Positions 14,935-24,305 of a stretch of 64,000 bases of DNA are shown here, piece after piece. This stretch comes from Phyllobacterium phragmitis (GTDB lineage: Bacteria > Pseudomonadota > Alphaproteobacteria > Rhizobiales > Rhizobiaceae), in assembly GCF_002980495.1 (NCBI RefSeq), contig NZ_PVBR01000026.1:1-64000 (forward strand), written 5' to 3'. Below the pieces are notes generated by a model. It ran no database searches and was not told the origin of the DNA. It was given only the letters and a program-made list of their open reading frames with translations. The translations under genes were made by a program, and so were the position numbers. Within the stretch, counting starts at the first letter, position 1. Every line of letters starts with the position of its first letter.

Positions 14935-16920
14935 TCAGCGCCGCGACAGCAGCCAGAGGAGAAGCGGGCTCGTGATCAAGGTGGCGACGAGCCCGGACGG
15001 AAGCTGCCAGGGGAAATCCACCACGCGTCCGAGCCAGTCGGCAAAAAGCATCATCATCCCGCCGGAAAGTGCCGCCCCTGCCATTTGCGGCAGGGCGCGC
15101 GCCAGACCACACTGGCGGGCAAGATGCGGCGCCATCAGCCCGACGAACGTCAAAGGACCTGCGACCAGCGTCGCCGCAGCCGTCGCAAGGGCTGCGAAGC
15201 CGAGCAGCGTCAGTGTGCTCAGCTTCAGGTCGATGCCCAGTTCCCGCGCCGTGTCCTGGCCAAGCGGCAGAACATTGAGCCATCGCGAAAACAGCGGCAT
15301 CAGCCCCATGACGATAACCGCGCAGACGCCGGCGCCCGCTGCGGTGGCGGGCGTGACGCCATAGGTCGATCCCATCATCCAGGTGAAGAGCTGCATCATG
15401 CGCGGATCGCCCGTCGCCATCAAAATGGCGAATAGCGAAGAAAGCAGCGCGCCAAGCGCCACGCCGGCGAGAAGGATCTGGTTGGGCGAGGTCCGGCCGG
15501 AGGCGACGATGCCGAGAAGCAGGGTGAGGACGAAAAGCGACCCGAGAGCGGCAGCACCGGTCAGAACCGCATAGGACGGGGCGGAGAAGAGAAAAAGCGC
15601 TGCGACGATGCCGAGGCCCGCGCCTGAGCTGACGCCGAGGATTTCCGGGCTGGCCATCGCATTGCCGGTGAAGCGCTGCAGGATGACGCCGGCCACCGCC
15701 AGCATCGCGCCGGCGGCAAATGCCGCCGTCACACGGGGGAGTCGCCAAGGCAGGAGTGTCTGGAACATTTCGCCCCGCACGAATTGCCAACTGCCATCGG
15801 GCGCCCGCCCGAAGCACAGCGATATCCAGATCGCCGCCAGCGCAAGCACGAACAGGACCGAGAGCAGAAGCGCGGGGTTGCCGACCCTTTGAGGCCTGGC
15901 TGTCGGGGATGACAGGGCAGGCTTGTTGATCATCCGCAGCCGGGGCAGCAGCCAGAGCAGAACCGGCGCACCCAACAGGGCTGTCACCGCGCCGGTCGGC
16001 AGTGCGATGTTCACCGTCGCGTCGAGGAGCTGCACCGTGACATCCGTTATCAGGAGAAGTGCCGCGCCGAATACCGGCGACCAGAAAAGCTGCCGCTTGA
16101 AATGATCCGCACCCAACGATCGGGCGAGCGCCGGGGCGGCCAGCCCGATGAAGCCGATGATTCCGACCTGCGCGGTCACGGCGCCGGCGAGTGCGGTCGC
16201 CAGGATAAGACCGGCGGCGCGCACGGCAAGCACATTGACGCCGAGCGCCGCCGCGCCGTCCTCCAGTCCCAGAACGATCAAAGGCCGCATCATCAGCACC
16301 ACCAGAAGGGTCAGGACGCCGAGGCGCGGCAGGAGCGCGCTTGCCGTTTCCCAGTCATACTGCTTGAGCACGCCGCTTCCCCAAAGGAACAGTCCGGCGA
16401 GATAACGCTCATTGTGCAGCACCAGCGCGGCGGAGATCGCCGCGAACATGAGGCCGATGATCAAACCTGATAGGATCACCGTGAACGGCGCGAATTGCTG
16501 CCGCCATGAAAAGGCGAAGACCAGCAGCACCGCGACCATTCCGCCGCCCAGCGCCACCGCATCCCGGCTCCAGCCGATCAGGCCGGGGAAGAAGATGATG
16601 GCGGCGGAAAGCGCAAGCTGCGCTCCGGCGGAAATGCCGAGCGTCGAAGGTGATGCAAGCGGGTTTTGCAGCACCTGTTGCAGAACCGCTCCGGCAAGTC
16701 CGAGTGCCGCGCCCGAGGCAAGGCATACCGCGAGACGTGGCAGCAGGCTGTAATGCACGCGAAGCTCGCCGATATCAGCGACATCGGGCGCGAAGAGCGC
16801 CGCATAAAGCCTTTCCGCAGGCACCTGCCACAAGACGAGCAGCAGCATTCCAAGAAGGGCGGGCAGAAACATCGACAGCGAGAAAAGGACCGCGCCTCTC
16901 GCCGAATGGTTAGAAGCCAT
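14935..16920 (-). CDS. fhuB: Double-length iron-siderophore ABC permease, FhuB type
   Basis: This 661-residue protein is a tandem fusion of two FecCD/BtuC permease domains, as in E. coli FhuB (about 660 residues). It would carry Fe(III)-hydroxamate across the inner membrane. Each half has the family pattern, for example RLAVCLASGAALGLAGAVLQ and RVTAAFAAGAMLAVAGVILQ, with NPLASPSTLGISAGA and NAMASPEILGVSSGA as matching segments. The frame opens at a TTG at 16941, but the ATG at 16920 has GGGAG upstream and overlaps the binding-protein stop by 11 bp. It is the last gene of the siderophore cluster. No FhuC ATPase gene is present in the window. Confidence 0.9.
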   Translation of the reverse strand: MASNHSARGAVLFSLSMFLPALLGMLLLVLWQVPAERLYAALFAPDVADIGELRVHYSLLPRLAVCLASGAALGLAGAVLQQVLQNPLASPSTLGISAGAQLALSAAIIFFPGLIGWSRDAVALGGGMVAVLLVFAFSWRQQFAPFTVILSGLIIGLMFAAISAALVLHNERYLAGLFLWGSGVLKQYDWETASALLPRLGVLTLLVVLMMRPLIVLGLEDGAAALGVNVLAVRAAGLILATALAGAVTAQVGIIGFIGLAAPALARSLGADHFKRQLFWSPVFGAALLLITDVTVQLLDATVNIALPTGAVTALLGAPVLLWLLPRLRMINKPALSSPTARPQRVGNPALLLSVLFVLALAAIWISLCFGRAPDGSWQFVRGEMFQTLLPWRLPRVTAAFAAGAMLAVAGVILQRFTGNAMASPEILGVSSGAGLGIVAALFLFSAPSYAVLTGAAALGSLFVLTLLLGIVASGRTSPNQILLAGVALGALLSSLFAILMATGDPRMMQLFTWMMGSTYGVTPATAAGAGVCAVIVMGLMPLFSRWLNVLPLGQDTARELGIDLKLSTLTLLGFAALATAAATLVAGPLTFVGLMAPHLARQCGLARALPQMAGAALSGGMMMLFADWLGRVVDFPWQLPSGLVATLITSPLLLWLLSRR

Positions 16921-17809
16921 TATTGCTCCCGAAATCGGCAAGCAGCGTCGCGATGCGGGTTGCCGATGGCAATGTGCCGAACATCAGCACCGTCGGAAAA
17001 TGAGCGACCCGCCCCGAACGCACGAAGGACATGTTCCGCCATAGCGGACTTCGCCCCAGCGCGGCCAGGACATCCGGCGGGATGGGGTCGAAATAGAACA
17101 TGCGGGCGTTTTGGCCGACATCCAGATCTTCCACGCCGATCACCGAAAACCCCCAGGCATTGGTCTCGCCCTGCCATGCGTTGGCGATGCCCATGCGATC
17201 CAGCACATCCTGATAGAGGCTGTTCCTGCCATAAACCCGGACATGGTAGAGATCGTAGAAATTGACGAAGAAGCAGGGCGTGTCACGCAGCGCGCCGCTT
17301 CGGGAGCCCGCCTGCGCGATCGTTTCCTCCGACTGTGCAATCAATCGTTCCGCCTCGCTTTCCCGCCCGAGAATCGTACCGATACGGCGTGTCGCGGCAA
17401 GAATATGCGGCCAGGGCGGCGTGCCCGTCGCATGAACGGGCAGGACTTCGACCGGCGCCACGCGTTCGAACAGATGCCGCGATGCCTCGAGATAGGGCGT
17501 CGTGAGGATGAGGTCCGGTTCGAGTTGCTGCAGGACTTCCATGTTGATTTCCAGCGCGCCGCCGAGATTGGCCACACCAGCGGGTAGCGGTGGTTCCAGC
17601 ACCCATATGTTCCAGTCCGGCACTGCGGGAATGGCGATCGGCGGCGTCCCGAGCGCGATCATGGTCTGCGCCAGGCCATAATCGAGCGAAACGATGCGCT
17701 TGCCCGCCGCCCGTGCTCCTCCCGGAACAAGGGCCGTGGCGAGCCCGCCGCCCAGCAAGGCGCGGCGGGTCATTCCGGTCTCAGGCTTCGGGTCTGGCTT
17801 TTTGGGCAT
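16910..17809 (-). CDS. fhuD: Iron-siderophore periplasmic binding protein, FhuD type
   Basis: This roughly 299-residue class III binding protein carries the ferric siderophore across the periplasm to FhuB. A twin-arginine-like signal (TRRALLGGGLATALVPGGARA) covers about residues 14-35. The binding fold has IVSLDYGLAQTMIALG, LEPDLILTTPYL and FVNFYDLYHVRVYGRNSLYQDVLDRMG. The first ATG at 17809 overlaps the NIS synthetase by 29 bp. The ATG at 17773, just after that stop and directly before the twin arginines, is an equally good start giving 287 residues. Overlap with both neighbours supports a single operon. Confidence 0.88.
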   Translation of the reverse strand: MPKKPDPKPETGMTRRALLGGGLATALVPGGARAAGKRIVSLDYGLAQTMIALGTPPIAIPAVPDWNIWVLEPPLPAGVANLGGALEINMEVLQQLEPDLILTTPYLEASRHLFERVAPVEVLPVHATGTPPWPHILAATRRIGTILGRESEAERLIAQSEETIAQAGSRSGALRDTPCFFVNFYDLYHVRVYGRNSLYQDVLDRMGIANAWQGETNAWGFSVIGVEDLDVGQNARMFYFDPIPPDVLAALGRSPLWRNMSFVRSGRVAHFPTVLMFGTLPSATRIATLLADFGSNNGF

Positions 17810-19631
17810 GGATTGCGATCGGATTTTCCAGGGTGCCGACGAATTGCAGGCTCTTTTCCGGATCGAGGAGATCGAGCATCTGCTGATTGTTGTTCAGTTG
17901 CAGCCGGTTGAGGCAATTACGGATGAACTCGGGCGCGAAGAGATCATAGCGCTGGTATTTCTCGGCGAATTCGGGATGCTCCGCTTGATAATTATGGATG
18001 CATTCCGCCACGAGTTTCCAGAAAATCTCTTCTTCGAGTACGCCTTTTTCCACCAGAATCGCAGCCAGGTAGCGGAAGAAGCAGTCGAAGATATCGGTGA
18101 AGATGCAGGCGAGCTTGGTATCGTCGCTGATGGCGTAGGAAATGCGGCTGATATTCTCCGGCAGCTCCATGCTGCCGTTGACGATACCGATCTCCTCGCC
18201 GATATCCTTCATGATCACCCGCACGGGAATGCCATCCTCCATCACCAGGATCAGGTTTTCGCCATGCGGCATGAAGACGAGATCATAGGCATAGAAGCAG
18301 TGGACGAGCGGCGCCAGATAGGCTTTGAGATAGTGCCTTGTCCACGCCGCCGCATCGAGACCGGACGTGTCGATCAACGCGACCACGAGCGCATCGCCTG
18401 AAGTATCGATGTGCAGCAGCGAGGCCATGGTCATCAGCTTCTGGCCCGGCTGCAATTGCGACATCGGGCTTTCCCGCCAGAGCGCCGACAGCATCTTCTT
18501 GTAGGGCGTGTCGCTCTTCAGCGCCGTCTCGTAATAGCGGTTGCGATAACCGATGGCGGCGACCTCGCGAATGATGCTGAAGCCGTTTTCCTTCAGCCAC
18601 GCATCCTGCTCGATCAGATTGCCGAGCCATTCGTTGATCGCCGGCGTCGCCTGCATGTAATAGGGCGAAAGTCCGCGCATGAAGCCCATGTTGAGCACCG
18701 ATAGGGCGGTCTTCACATAACGCTTGCCCGGATGGCTGATGTTGAAGAAGGTGCGGATCGACTGCTGGGCGAGATATTCGTCCGGCCCGTAGCCGAGACA
18801 CACGATATGCCGGTTGGCGACATCGGCGGCAAAACCCATCGAGATCTTGTTGAACCATTGCCAGGGATGGGCCGGCATATAGAGATAGGCCGACGGATCG
18901 AGCCCCAGTTCGCGCAGGCGGGTATCGAAATCGCGCACCAGATTCGGCCCCAACTCCTCATTGAGAAGCCGCTCGTAGCTGAGATCAGACACGCAGGAGA
19001 AAGCCGCTTTGTCCCGATGCACCGCCAGCCAGACGATGGTGACCGGACTTGCCGCCTCGGGCGCGTAGCGGGAATAGTCCTGGACGTCGAAGCCGATGCG
19101 GCCATTATTGGCGATGAAGGTCGGATGTCCTTCCATCATGTTGGTTTCGATCGTCTGGTAGTCGGCCTCAGCCAGTTCGGCAGCCGATAGCGCCTTCGTC
19201 GCGTGCTTGAAGGCGCTGCCGTAAAGCGTGCTGCTGATCTCGTCGAGATAGACCGGCATCATGCCTTCCCGGATGCCGAGAAGCGGTGCGAATTCGATGA
19301 TGAATTCCAGCGCGTCGAGAGGGGCAGGGCGGCCATGCAGCTGCTTTTCGATCGAGGCCGGATCGATCAGCCAATGATCGAGGCTCAGGCGCCGCGCCTG
19401 GAAGACATATTGCAGCTCCGGCGAGCCATTGCCCAGCGTGTAACAGTTCCAGTTTTTAGCGGTGGACCAGTCTTTCGCGGTGGAAATGAGCTTCGGCTCG
19501 ATCAAAAGCTCATGCGCGAATTCGGCAATGGCCTTGCGGACCAGGAGGCGGTTCACCTTCGCCCATAGTTCCGGCTGCATGTGCGCGGTCGCATGTTCGG
19601 GGCGGCTGTAGGCGTTGACGATCCGGTTCAT
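17781..19631 (-). CDS. NIS siderophore synthetase, IucA/IucC family (AlcC/DesD/PubC-like)
   Basis: This 616-residue ATP-dependent enzyme condenses N-hydroxy-N-acyl diamine units into a hydroxamate siderophore. Family landmarks include EGHPTFIANNGRIGF, YMPAHPWQW, RTFFNISHPGKRYVKTALSVLNMG, and YAYDLVFMPHGENLILVMEDG for nucleotide and metal binding. Only one synthetase is present, accompanied by a hydroxylase and an acyltransferase. That is the alcABC/pubABC/desBCD gene content for alcaligin, putrebactin, bisucaberin or desferrioxamine-type products, rather than the two-synthetase aerobactin plan. The ATG overlaps the acyltransferase stop by four bases. The exact product cannot be read from sequence. 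Confidence 0.9.
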   Translation of the reverse strand: MNRIVNAYSRPEHATAHMQPELWAKVNRLLVRKAIAEFAHELLIEPKLISTAKDWSTAKNWNCYTLGNGSPELQYVFQARRLSLDHWLIDPASIEKQLHGRPAPLDALEFIIEFAPLLGIREGMMPVYLDEISSTLYGSAFKHATKALSAAELAEADYQTIETNMMEGHPTFIANNGRIGFDVQDYSRYAPEAASPVTIVWLAVHRDKAAFSCVSDLSYERLLNEELGPNLVRDFDTRLRELGLDPSAYLYMPAHPWQWFNKISMGFAADVANRHIVCLGYGPDEYLAQQSIRTFFNISHPGKRYVKTALSVLNMGFMRGLSPYYMQATPAINEWLGNLIEQDAWLKENGFSIIREVAAIGYRNRYYETALKSDTPYKKMLSALWRESPMSQLQPGQKLMTMASLLHIDTSGDALVVALIDTSGLDAAAWTRHYLKAYLAPLVHCFYAYDLVFMPHGENLILVMEDGIPVRVIMKDIGEEIGIVNGSMELPENISRISYAISDDTKLACIFTDIFDCFFRYLAAILVEKGVLEEEIFWKLVAECIHNYQAEHPEFAEKYQRYDLFAPEFIRNCLNRLQLNNNQQMLDLLDPEKSLQFVGTLENPIAIHAQKARPEA

Positions 19632-20236
19632 GAACGGGTCTCCCCGGCGATTGCCCTGGCATATTGTTCGCGGGTGCAGAAGGCGAGATGGGCGTCTTTT
19701 TCGCGCAGCGCGATGATGCGGTCATATTCGAAACCGGCACGGCGATTGAGCACATGGATCTTGTCGTTTCGCACATCCGGCTCGACCACGACGCGTTGGA
19801 CCAAGGGATCGCTGAAATGAAATTCCAGGATCGTGCGCATCACCGCGAAAGTGAAGCCGGGAAGGGGCCGCTCGGCCGGGGCGACGAGAAAATGCATGCC
19901 CCGGTCGCCGGGCTGGACCTGGTAGTGCTCGCCCACCTGATCATGTCCAGGGTCGTAGGATTCGACCAGAAAGGCCGGATTGCCGTCGTGCAGTCCCATA
20001 TAGGCCGTGCCATGGCCGGACCCGATGAGCCCGCGGTAGAAATCCTCCACTTCGTCGCGCGTCTTGTCCTGCATGCTCCAGAAGCGCGCATAATCCCGGG
20101 TGAACCAGTCATGCAGCCGAGCAATATCGGAGGGAATGGCGAGCGGGCGCAGGGCCAGTTCGCCGATCCCGGTGAAATTCTTTTTGAAAAGTGCGTTTGC
20201 GTCAGGCCGTCCCGGCAGCCGTTCAATGCTTTGCAT
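19628..20236 (-). CDS. Siderophore N-acyltransferase, IucB/AlcB/DesC family
   Basis: This 202-residue GNAT-fold enzyme should acylate the N-hydroxylated diamine (acetyl, succinyl or similar) before condensation. Characteristic segments are HDWFTRDYARFWSM, FLVESYDPGHDQVGEHY, GDRGMHFLVAP and VVVEPDVRNDKIHVLNRRAGFEY. An in-frame TTG extends to 20251, but the ATG at 20236 with GGAG upstream is preferred. It lies 23 bp after the monooxygenase gene and overlaps the NIS synthetase start. The acyl donor decides the final siderophore and is not predictable here. Confidence 0.88.
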   Translation of the reverse strand: MQSIERLPGRPDANALFKKNFTGIGELALRPLAIPSDIARLHDWFTRDYARFWSMQDKTRDEVEDFYRGLIGSGHGTAYMGLHDGNPAFLVESYDPGHDQVGEHYQVQPGDRGMHFLVAPAERPLPGFTFAVMRTILEFHFSDPLVQRVVVEPDVRNDKIHVLNRRAGFEYDRIIALREKDAHLAFCTREQYARAIAGETRS

Positions 20237-20259
20237 GATCGATATCTCCAAAATGCCTT

Positions 20260-21603
20260 TTACGCAGCGTCTGGTCGGGCGCGTGCGGTGCTTGTGCTTG
20301 GCCGTGCGTGAACGGCGAAGTGCTGAAAGACCGTATCCCGCTCGATCGGGTAATAATCCCGCCCCAGCAATTCACGGATGATGCAGCTGTTGCGATAGCA
20401 GGCCATGCCGAGATCGGGCGCAACGAAGCCATGGGTGTGGAGCTCGGCGTTCTGGACGAATATTTCCGAGCCCGACATGTCCACGCTGTAATTGCGGTTG
20501 ACGGCGAACCGCCCCTTCGTGTCCCACCGGATCCGGTCGGAAATAGGGGCGAGGAAATCAGGCAGCCTGTAGGCATAGCCGGTCGCAAGCACCAGCCCTT
20601 CGGTCTCGACAATGCAGTTCGCCTGCTGCTCCTTCTGGTGGAGATCGAGCACGAAAAGCCGCTTCTTCTCATCGTAATGGCAATTCCGAAGCTCGATATT
20701 GGTCATCAGCCACGTGTCGATGTCGGCGATCAGCTTTTTCTTGTAGAGCAGATCGTAGATATCGTTGATGAGCGTGGCGTTGATCCCCTTGTAGAGGTTC
20801 TTCTGCTCGTCGATCAGGCGGTCGCGCCGGTGCTGCGGCAGGCCATGGAAATAGTCGGTATAATCAGGCGATGTCATCTCCAGCGTCAGCTTGGTCAGCT
20901 CCAGCGGGAAGAAGCGCGGAGAACGCGTCACCCAGTTGAGCCGATAGCCGAAACGGTCGATGTCCTGCAGGAGGTCATGATAGATCTCGGCCGCACTTTG
21001 TCCGCTGCCGACGATGGTGATCGACGTCTTCGTTTGAAGCGACGGTTTGTCCTGGATGTAGGATGCCGTATGCGTAACCTGACCGGCCACGTCCCGGCAG
21101 CATTCCGGCACCATGGGCGACGTTCCGGTGCCCAGCACGATGCGCCGCGTTTGGTGGCTGAACAGGGCACCTGTCTTGGTGCAAAGACCCTGGACCGTAT
21201 AGAGCCGGCTGTTCTCGTCGAACGTGACGCGCGTCACATTGCGGTCGAACAGGATGTTCGGCAATTGCCGCGCCACCCAGTCGCAATATCGGTTGTACTC
21301 GTTGCGCAGGAGGAAGAAGTCCTCCTTGATATAGAAGGAATAGATACGGCCCTGCGATTTGATATAGCTGAGGAAGCTGTAAGGGCTCGTCGGATCGGCC
21401 AGCGTGACCAGATCGCCCAGAAAGGGCGTCTGCAGCGTGGAGGATTCCAGCATCATTCCCGGATGCCAGTTGAAGCGGGAATTCCTGTCGAGGAAGAGGC
21501 CGTTCAGCCCTTCGATGGGCTCGGTCAGGCAGGCCAGGCTGAGATTGAAGGGGCCGACGCCGATGGCGATGAAGTCGTAGATCGAAGCGTGCATATCAAG
21601 CAT
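20260..21603 (-). CDS. Lysine/ornithine/diamine N-monooxygenase (AlcA/DesB/IucD family)
   Basis: This 447-residue flavin enzyme N-hydroxylates the terminal amine of a diamine or amino acid, the first step of hydroxamate synthesis. The FAD-binding GVGPFNLSLA lies at residues 15-24, followed by FNWHPGMMLESSTLQTPFLGDL. The NADPH site is TIVGSGQSAAEIY, and the C-terminal LVLATGYAYRLPDFL completes the family pattern. An ATG three codons in (21594) has better GAGAG spacing and may be the true start. No decarboxylase is adjacent, so the diamine (putrescine or cadaverine) would come from general metabolism, unless lysine or ornithine is used directly. Confidence 0.9.
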   Translation of the reverse strand: MLDMHASIYDFIAIGVGPFNLSLACLTEPIEGLNGLFLDRNSRFNWHPGMMLESSTLQTPFLGDLVTLADPTSPYSFLSYIKSQGRIYSFYIKEDFFLLRNEYNRYCDWVARQLPNILFDRNVTRVTFDENSRLYTVQGLCTKTGALFSHQTRRIVLGTGTSPMVPECCRDVAGQVTHTASYIQDKPSLQTKTSITIVGSGQSAAEIYHDLLQDIDRFGYRLNWVTRSPRFFPLELTKLTLEMTSPDYTDYFHGLPQHRRDRLIDEQKNLYKGINATLINDIYDLLYKKKLIADIDTWLMTNIELRNCHYDEKKRLFVLDLHQKEQQANCIVETEGLVLATGYAYRLPDFLAPISDRIRWDTKGRFAVNRNYSVDMSGSEIFVQNAELHTHGFVAPDLGMACYRNSCIIRELLGRDYYPIERDTVFQHFAVHARPSTSTARARPDAA

Positions 21604-21807
21604 CTCTCGAATGTTGCATTCATTGAGAAAACGCCTTCACATCAGGCGAAGGCGCCGTACTGCCGGTCTGCAATCCTGACTTCATGGGGCTCAAGCCCTA
21701 TGCAGTCGGAACTGCTCCCACCCGCCCGCTATGATATTCGTTCCCTTATTGGTCCTCCGGCATCCCAGGCCGAAGGAATATTGGCTTCCCGGAAAGCCGT
21801 TTTGCGC
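21604..21807. other. 204-bp gap between receptor and hydroxylase genes
   Basis: This space separates the TonB receptor stop from the hydroxylase start on the same strand. No gene, hairpin with T-run or obvious operator was seen. It may hold a second promoter for the biosynthetic genes. Confidence 0.4.
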
Positions 21808-23976
21808 CTACCAGCGATATCGAAGACTGGCGATGACAGTCCGCCCCTGATCGACATAGCAATAGCCGTTGGTGCAGATATCGTCGTCTTCGTCGAGGAG
21901 ATTGGTGGCGTTGATCTGAAGCCGAGCGCCTTTCAATTTCGGGTTCAGTGCTTCGAGGTCGTAGTGCATGGACGCGTCGAGGAAGACGCGCGCATCGTTC
22001 TTGAAGCTGTTCTGGTTGTCGCCGAAGCTCGAGCCGACGAAGCGCGCGCCGAGGCCTGCGCCAAGTCCGGTCAGAGGTCCGGAAACGAAGCTGTAATCGC
22101 CCCAGAGCTTCACGACATTGCGTGGCGTGCTCGAAGCCGTATTGCCCTGGATGCCGGCGGTATCGTCGAGGATGCGCATGTCGAGATAGGTATAGGACGC
22201 GCGCAGGTTCAGGCCGTTATCCAGCGTGGCCGACCCCTCGATCTCGAAGCCGCGCGAACGCCTGTCGCTCTGGATCTGCTGGTTCCGGCCGTCCACGACC
22301 TCGTAATAGACGCCGTTGGTCTGCTCGATGTTGAAGAGCGAGGCGGTGACCGAGGCATTCAGCCCCGGCACATCATATTTGACGCCGATCTCCTGTTGCT
22401 CGGCTGTCGTGGCCTCGAACAGCGAACCCGTGTTCGCGTCCCAGCCGAGGTTGGGCACGAAGGCCGTCGAATAGCTGACATAAGGCGCAAGCCCGAAATC
22501 GGTCAGATAGGTCAGCCCGACGCGCCCTGAAAAATCCCCGTCGGAACGCTTTTCGACAGGCTCCTGGCCTTCCGCTACCCACCCCAGCGATACACTTTCC
22601 GCAGTGTACCAGTCATATCGCCCGCCAAGCGTCAGAACCCAGGCATCATATTTGATCTGGTCCTGAAGATAGACGCCGATGGAGGATAGCTTCTGCGTTC
22701 TGGACGGGGTCGTCGCTGGGTTTTCTATGGGCTGGGAGCCATAGTTCGGATTGGCCGTATCCAGGGGAGGAGCCACGCCGAAGCCGGATTCCTCATCAAA
22801 CTTGGCGTAGCTCGCATCGATGCCGGCAAGCAGCGTATGATTGACCGGCCCTGTCGAAAAATCCGCCTGGAGCTGGTTATCGACGACGACATTATCCAGC
22901 GTTTCAAGATAATGGCCGGTGCCGCGCGTCAGTTGGTCGGGTATGTCAGGGCCGCTCGCATACTGACCGCTATCGATATACGCATACTTCAGATCGAGAT
23001 TGGTGCGGGAATAGCGAAAACTCTGGCGCAATTGCAGGGTATCGTTGAACCGATGCTCGAATTCATAGCCGATCCGCCCCTGCTCCTGGTCGAAATCATT
23101 GTAGTTCGGATCGCTGTAGAAGAAGTCCGTCCGCCCGTTCGGATCATTGTAATTGACGACGGCGCCGCCGGTCAGGAACCGCATATATTCCGCCAGGATC
23201 GTCAGCTTCGTGTCCTCGTCCGGCTTCCAGGTGATGGCGGGGGCGAGATAGACGCGGTCGTCAGGCGTTCCCATGAGTTCCGTATCGCTGTCGCGCAGAA
23301 CCCCCGTCATGCGATAGAGAACGCCGCCATCGGCCGTCGCCGGACCGGAGAAGTCGAAATTGGTCTGGTAACGGTTGCGCGATCCGTATTGAAGCTCGAT
23401 CTCGTTCAGCGGCGTATCCGTCGGGCGCTTGGTGATGAGATTGATCAGGCCGCCGGCGCTGGTTCCGCCATAAAGCGCCGATGATGGACCCTTGAGGACG
23501 CTGACGCCCTCCAGTCCGTAAGGCTCGGTCTTGTAGAAGCTCGTGCTGACGGCCATCTGGCGCAGGCCGTCGCGAAAGGTGCCGTTGGCATAGGCATCGA
23601 AACCGCGCACATAATAGGAATCCATGCGCGGATCGAAGCCGAAGGAATCGACGCGCACGCCGGGCACATAGGCGATGCTGTCCATCAGGCTTTGCGGATT
23701 GCGGTCCTGCAGTTCCTGCTGCGTCACATAGGAGATCGATTGCGGTATTTCGTTGAGAGGCGTGTTGGTTTTCGTGGCCGTGGTTCCGCTCTTGACCACA
23801 TAGCCATCCGCGGAGAATGTCCCGGGAATCGTATCGAGCGTATTGATCGTGATCGTGTCGAGTTGGATGACTTCTCCGCTGCCGACACTCCTGTCTTGGC
23901 TTTCGGCATTCTGTGCGAGTGCCGGAAAACTCATCAACACGGTCGAAAAGACGAAGGGCAGAGACGTCCGGTTCAC
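21808..23976 (-). CDS. TonB-dependent ferric-siderophore receptor (FhuA/FoxA type)
   Basis: This 722-residue outer-membrane receptor imports the ferric siderophore using TonB energy. It has a signal peptide (about 1-22, FVFSTVLMSFPALAQ) and a plug domain with TNTPLNEIPQSISYVTQQEL and KGPSSALYGGTSAGGLINL. A 22-strand-type barrel ends in aromatic Trp (VIASLRYRW). No N-terminal signalling extension is present, so it is not a FecA-type sensor. The start codon is GTG with GAGGA upstream. It leads the siderophore cluster. A large nested dyad (24009-24049) lies about 33 bp upstream and is the likely iron-responsive control site. Confidence 0.92.
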   Translation of the reverse strand: MNRTSLPFVFSTVLMSFPALAQNAESQDRSVGSGEVIQLDTITINTLDTIPGTFSADGYVVKSGTTATKTNTPLNEIPQSISYVTQQELQDRNPQSLMDSIAYVPGVRVDSFGFDPRMDSYYVRGFDAYANGTFRDGLRQMAVSTSFYKTEPYGLEGVSVLKGPSSALYGGTSAGGLINLITKRPTDTPLNEIELQYGSRNRYQTNFDFSGPATADGGVLYRMTGVLRDSDTELMGTPDDRVYLAPAITWKPDEDTKLTILAEYMRFLTGGAVVNYNDPNGRTDFFYSDPNYNDFDQEQGRIGYEFEHRFNDTLQLRQSFRYSRTNLDLKYAYIDSGQYASGPDIPDQLTRGTGHYLETLDNVVVDNQLQADFSTGPVNHTLLAGIDASYAKFDEESGFGVAPPLDTANPNYGSQPIENPATTPSRTQKLSSIGVYLQDQIKYDAWVLTLGGRYDWYTAESVSLGWVAEGQEPVEKRSDGDFSGRVGLTYLTDFGLAPYVSYSTAFVPNLGWDANTGSLFEATTAEQQEIGVKYDVPGLNASVTASLFNIEQTNGVYYEVVDGRNQQIQSDRRSRGFEIEGSATLDNGLNLRASYTYLDMRILDDTAGIQGNTASSTPRNVVKLWGDYSFVSGPLTGLGAGLGARFVGSSFGDNQNSFKNDARVFLDASMHYDLEALNPKLKGARLQINATNLLDEDDDICTNGYCYVDQGRTVIASLRYRW

Positions 23977-24008
23977 GATGTCCTCGCATTTAAATCATGA
24001 TGACAGTG

Positions 24009-24049
24009 ATCATGTTTTGGTAGCTGTGCTGCTACCTACAAAACATGAT
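24009..24049. promoter_or_regulatory. Nested inverted repeat upstream of the siderophore receptor
   Basis: Outer arms ATCATGTTTTG (24009-24019) and CAAAACATGAT (24039-24049) are perfect. An inner pair GGTAGC (24019-24024) and GCTACC (24031-24036) is nested inside. Two dimer sites or one large operator are possible. It does not read as a classical Fur box. Confidence 0.65.
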
Positions 24050-24240
24050 ATTTAGAGTCAAGATTAAATGGCGGCCACCGCGTAAATCCTTGGATCGGAA
24101 GCGGTTCAAGGTCGAAACCATGTGCAATTTCAAGATGTTGAATCGCATTTGCGTGTTCAATTGGACACGCAGCGCAGTGAATTGTGGAATACAGAAAAAC
24201 AGCCCTGCTGCACGATAGTGCGGCGGGCTTGAAAAAGACG

Positions 24241-24281
24241 GCAATAGCACCAGAGCGGCGGTGCCGCTCTGGTGCTATTGC
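24241..24281 (-). terminator. Very strong intrinsic terminator for the 99-residue gene
   Basis: Nineteen-base perfect arms (24241-24259 and 24263-24281) surround a three-base loop. On the minus strand the stem is followed by CGTCTTTTTC. It begins 24 bp after the stop of the gene at 24306-24605. Confidence 0.85.
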
Positions 24282-24305
24282 GGCTGTATAGCCGTCTGGA
24301 CGGAA

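Noticed and set aside
20308-22530. 740-codon plus-strand frame
   Set aside because: It is antisense to the siderophore hydroxylase and receptor genes, has no recognisable domain, and follows from GC-rich codon use on the other strand.
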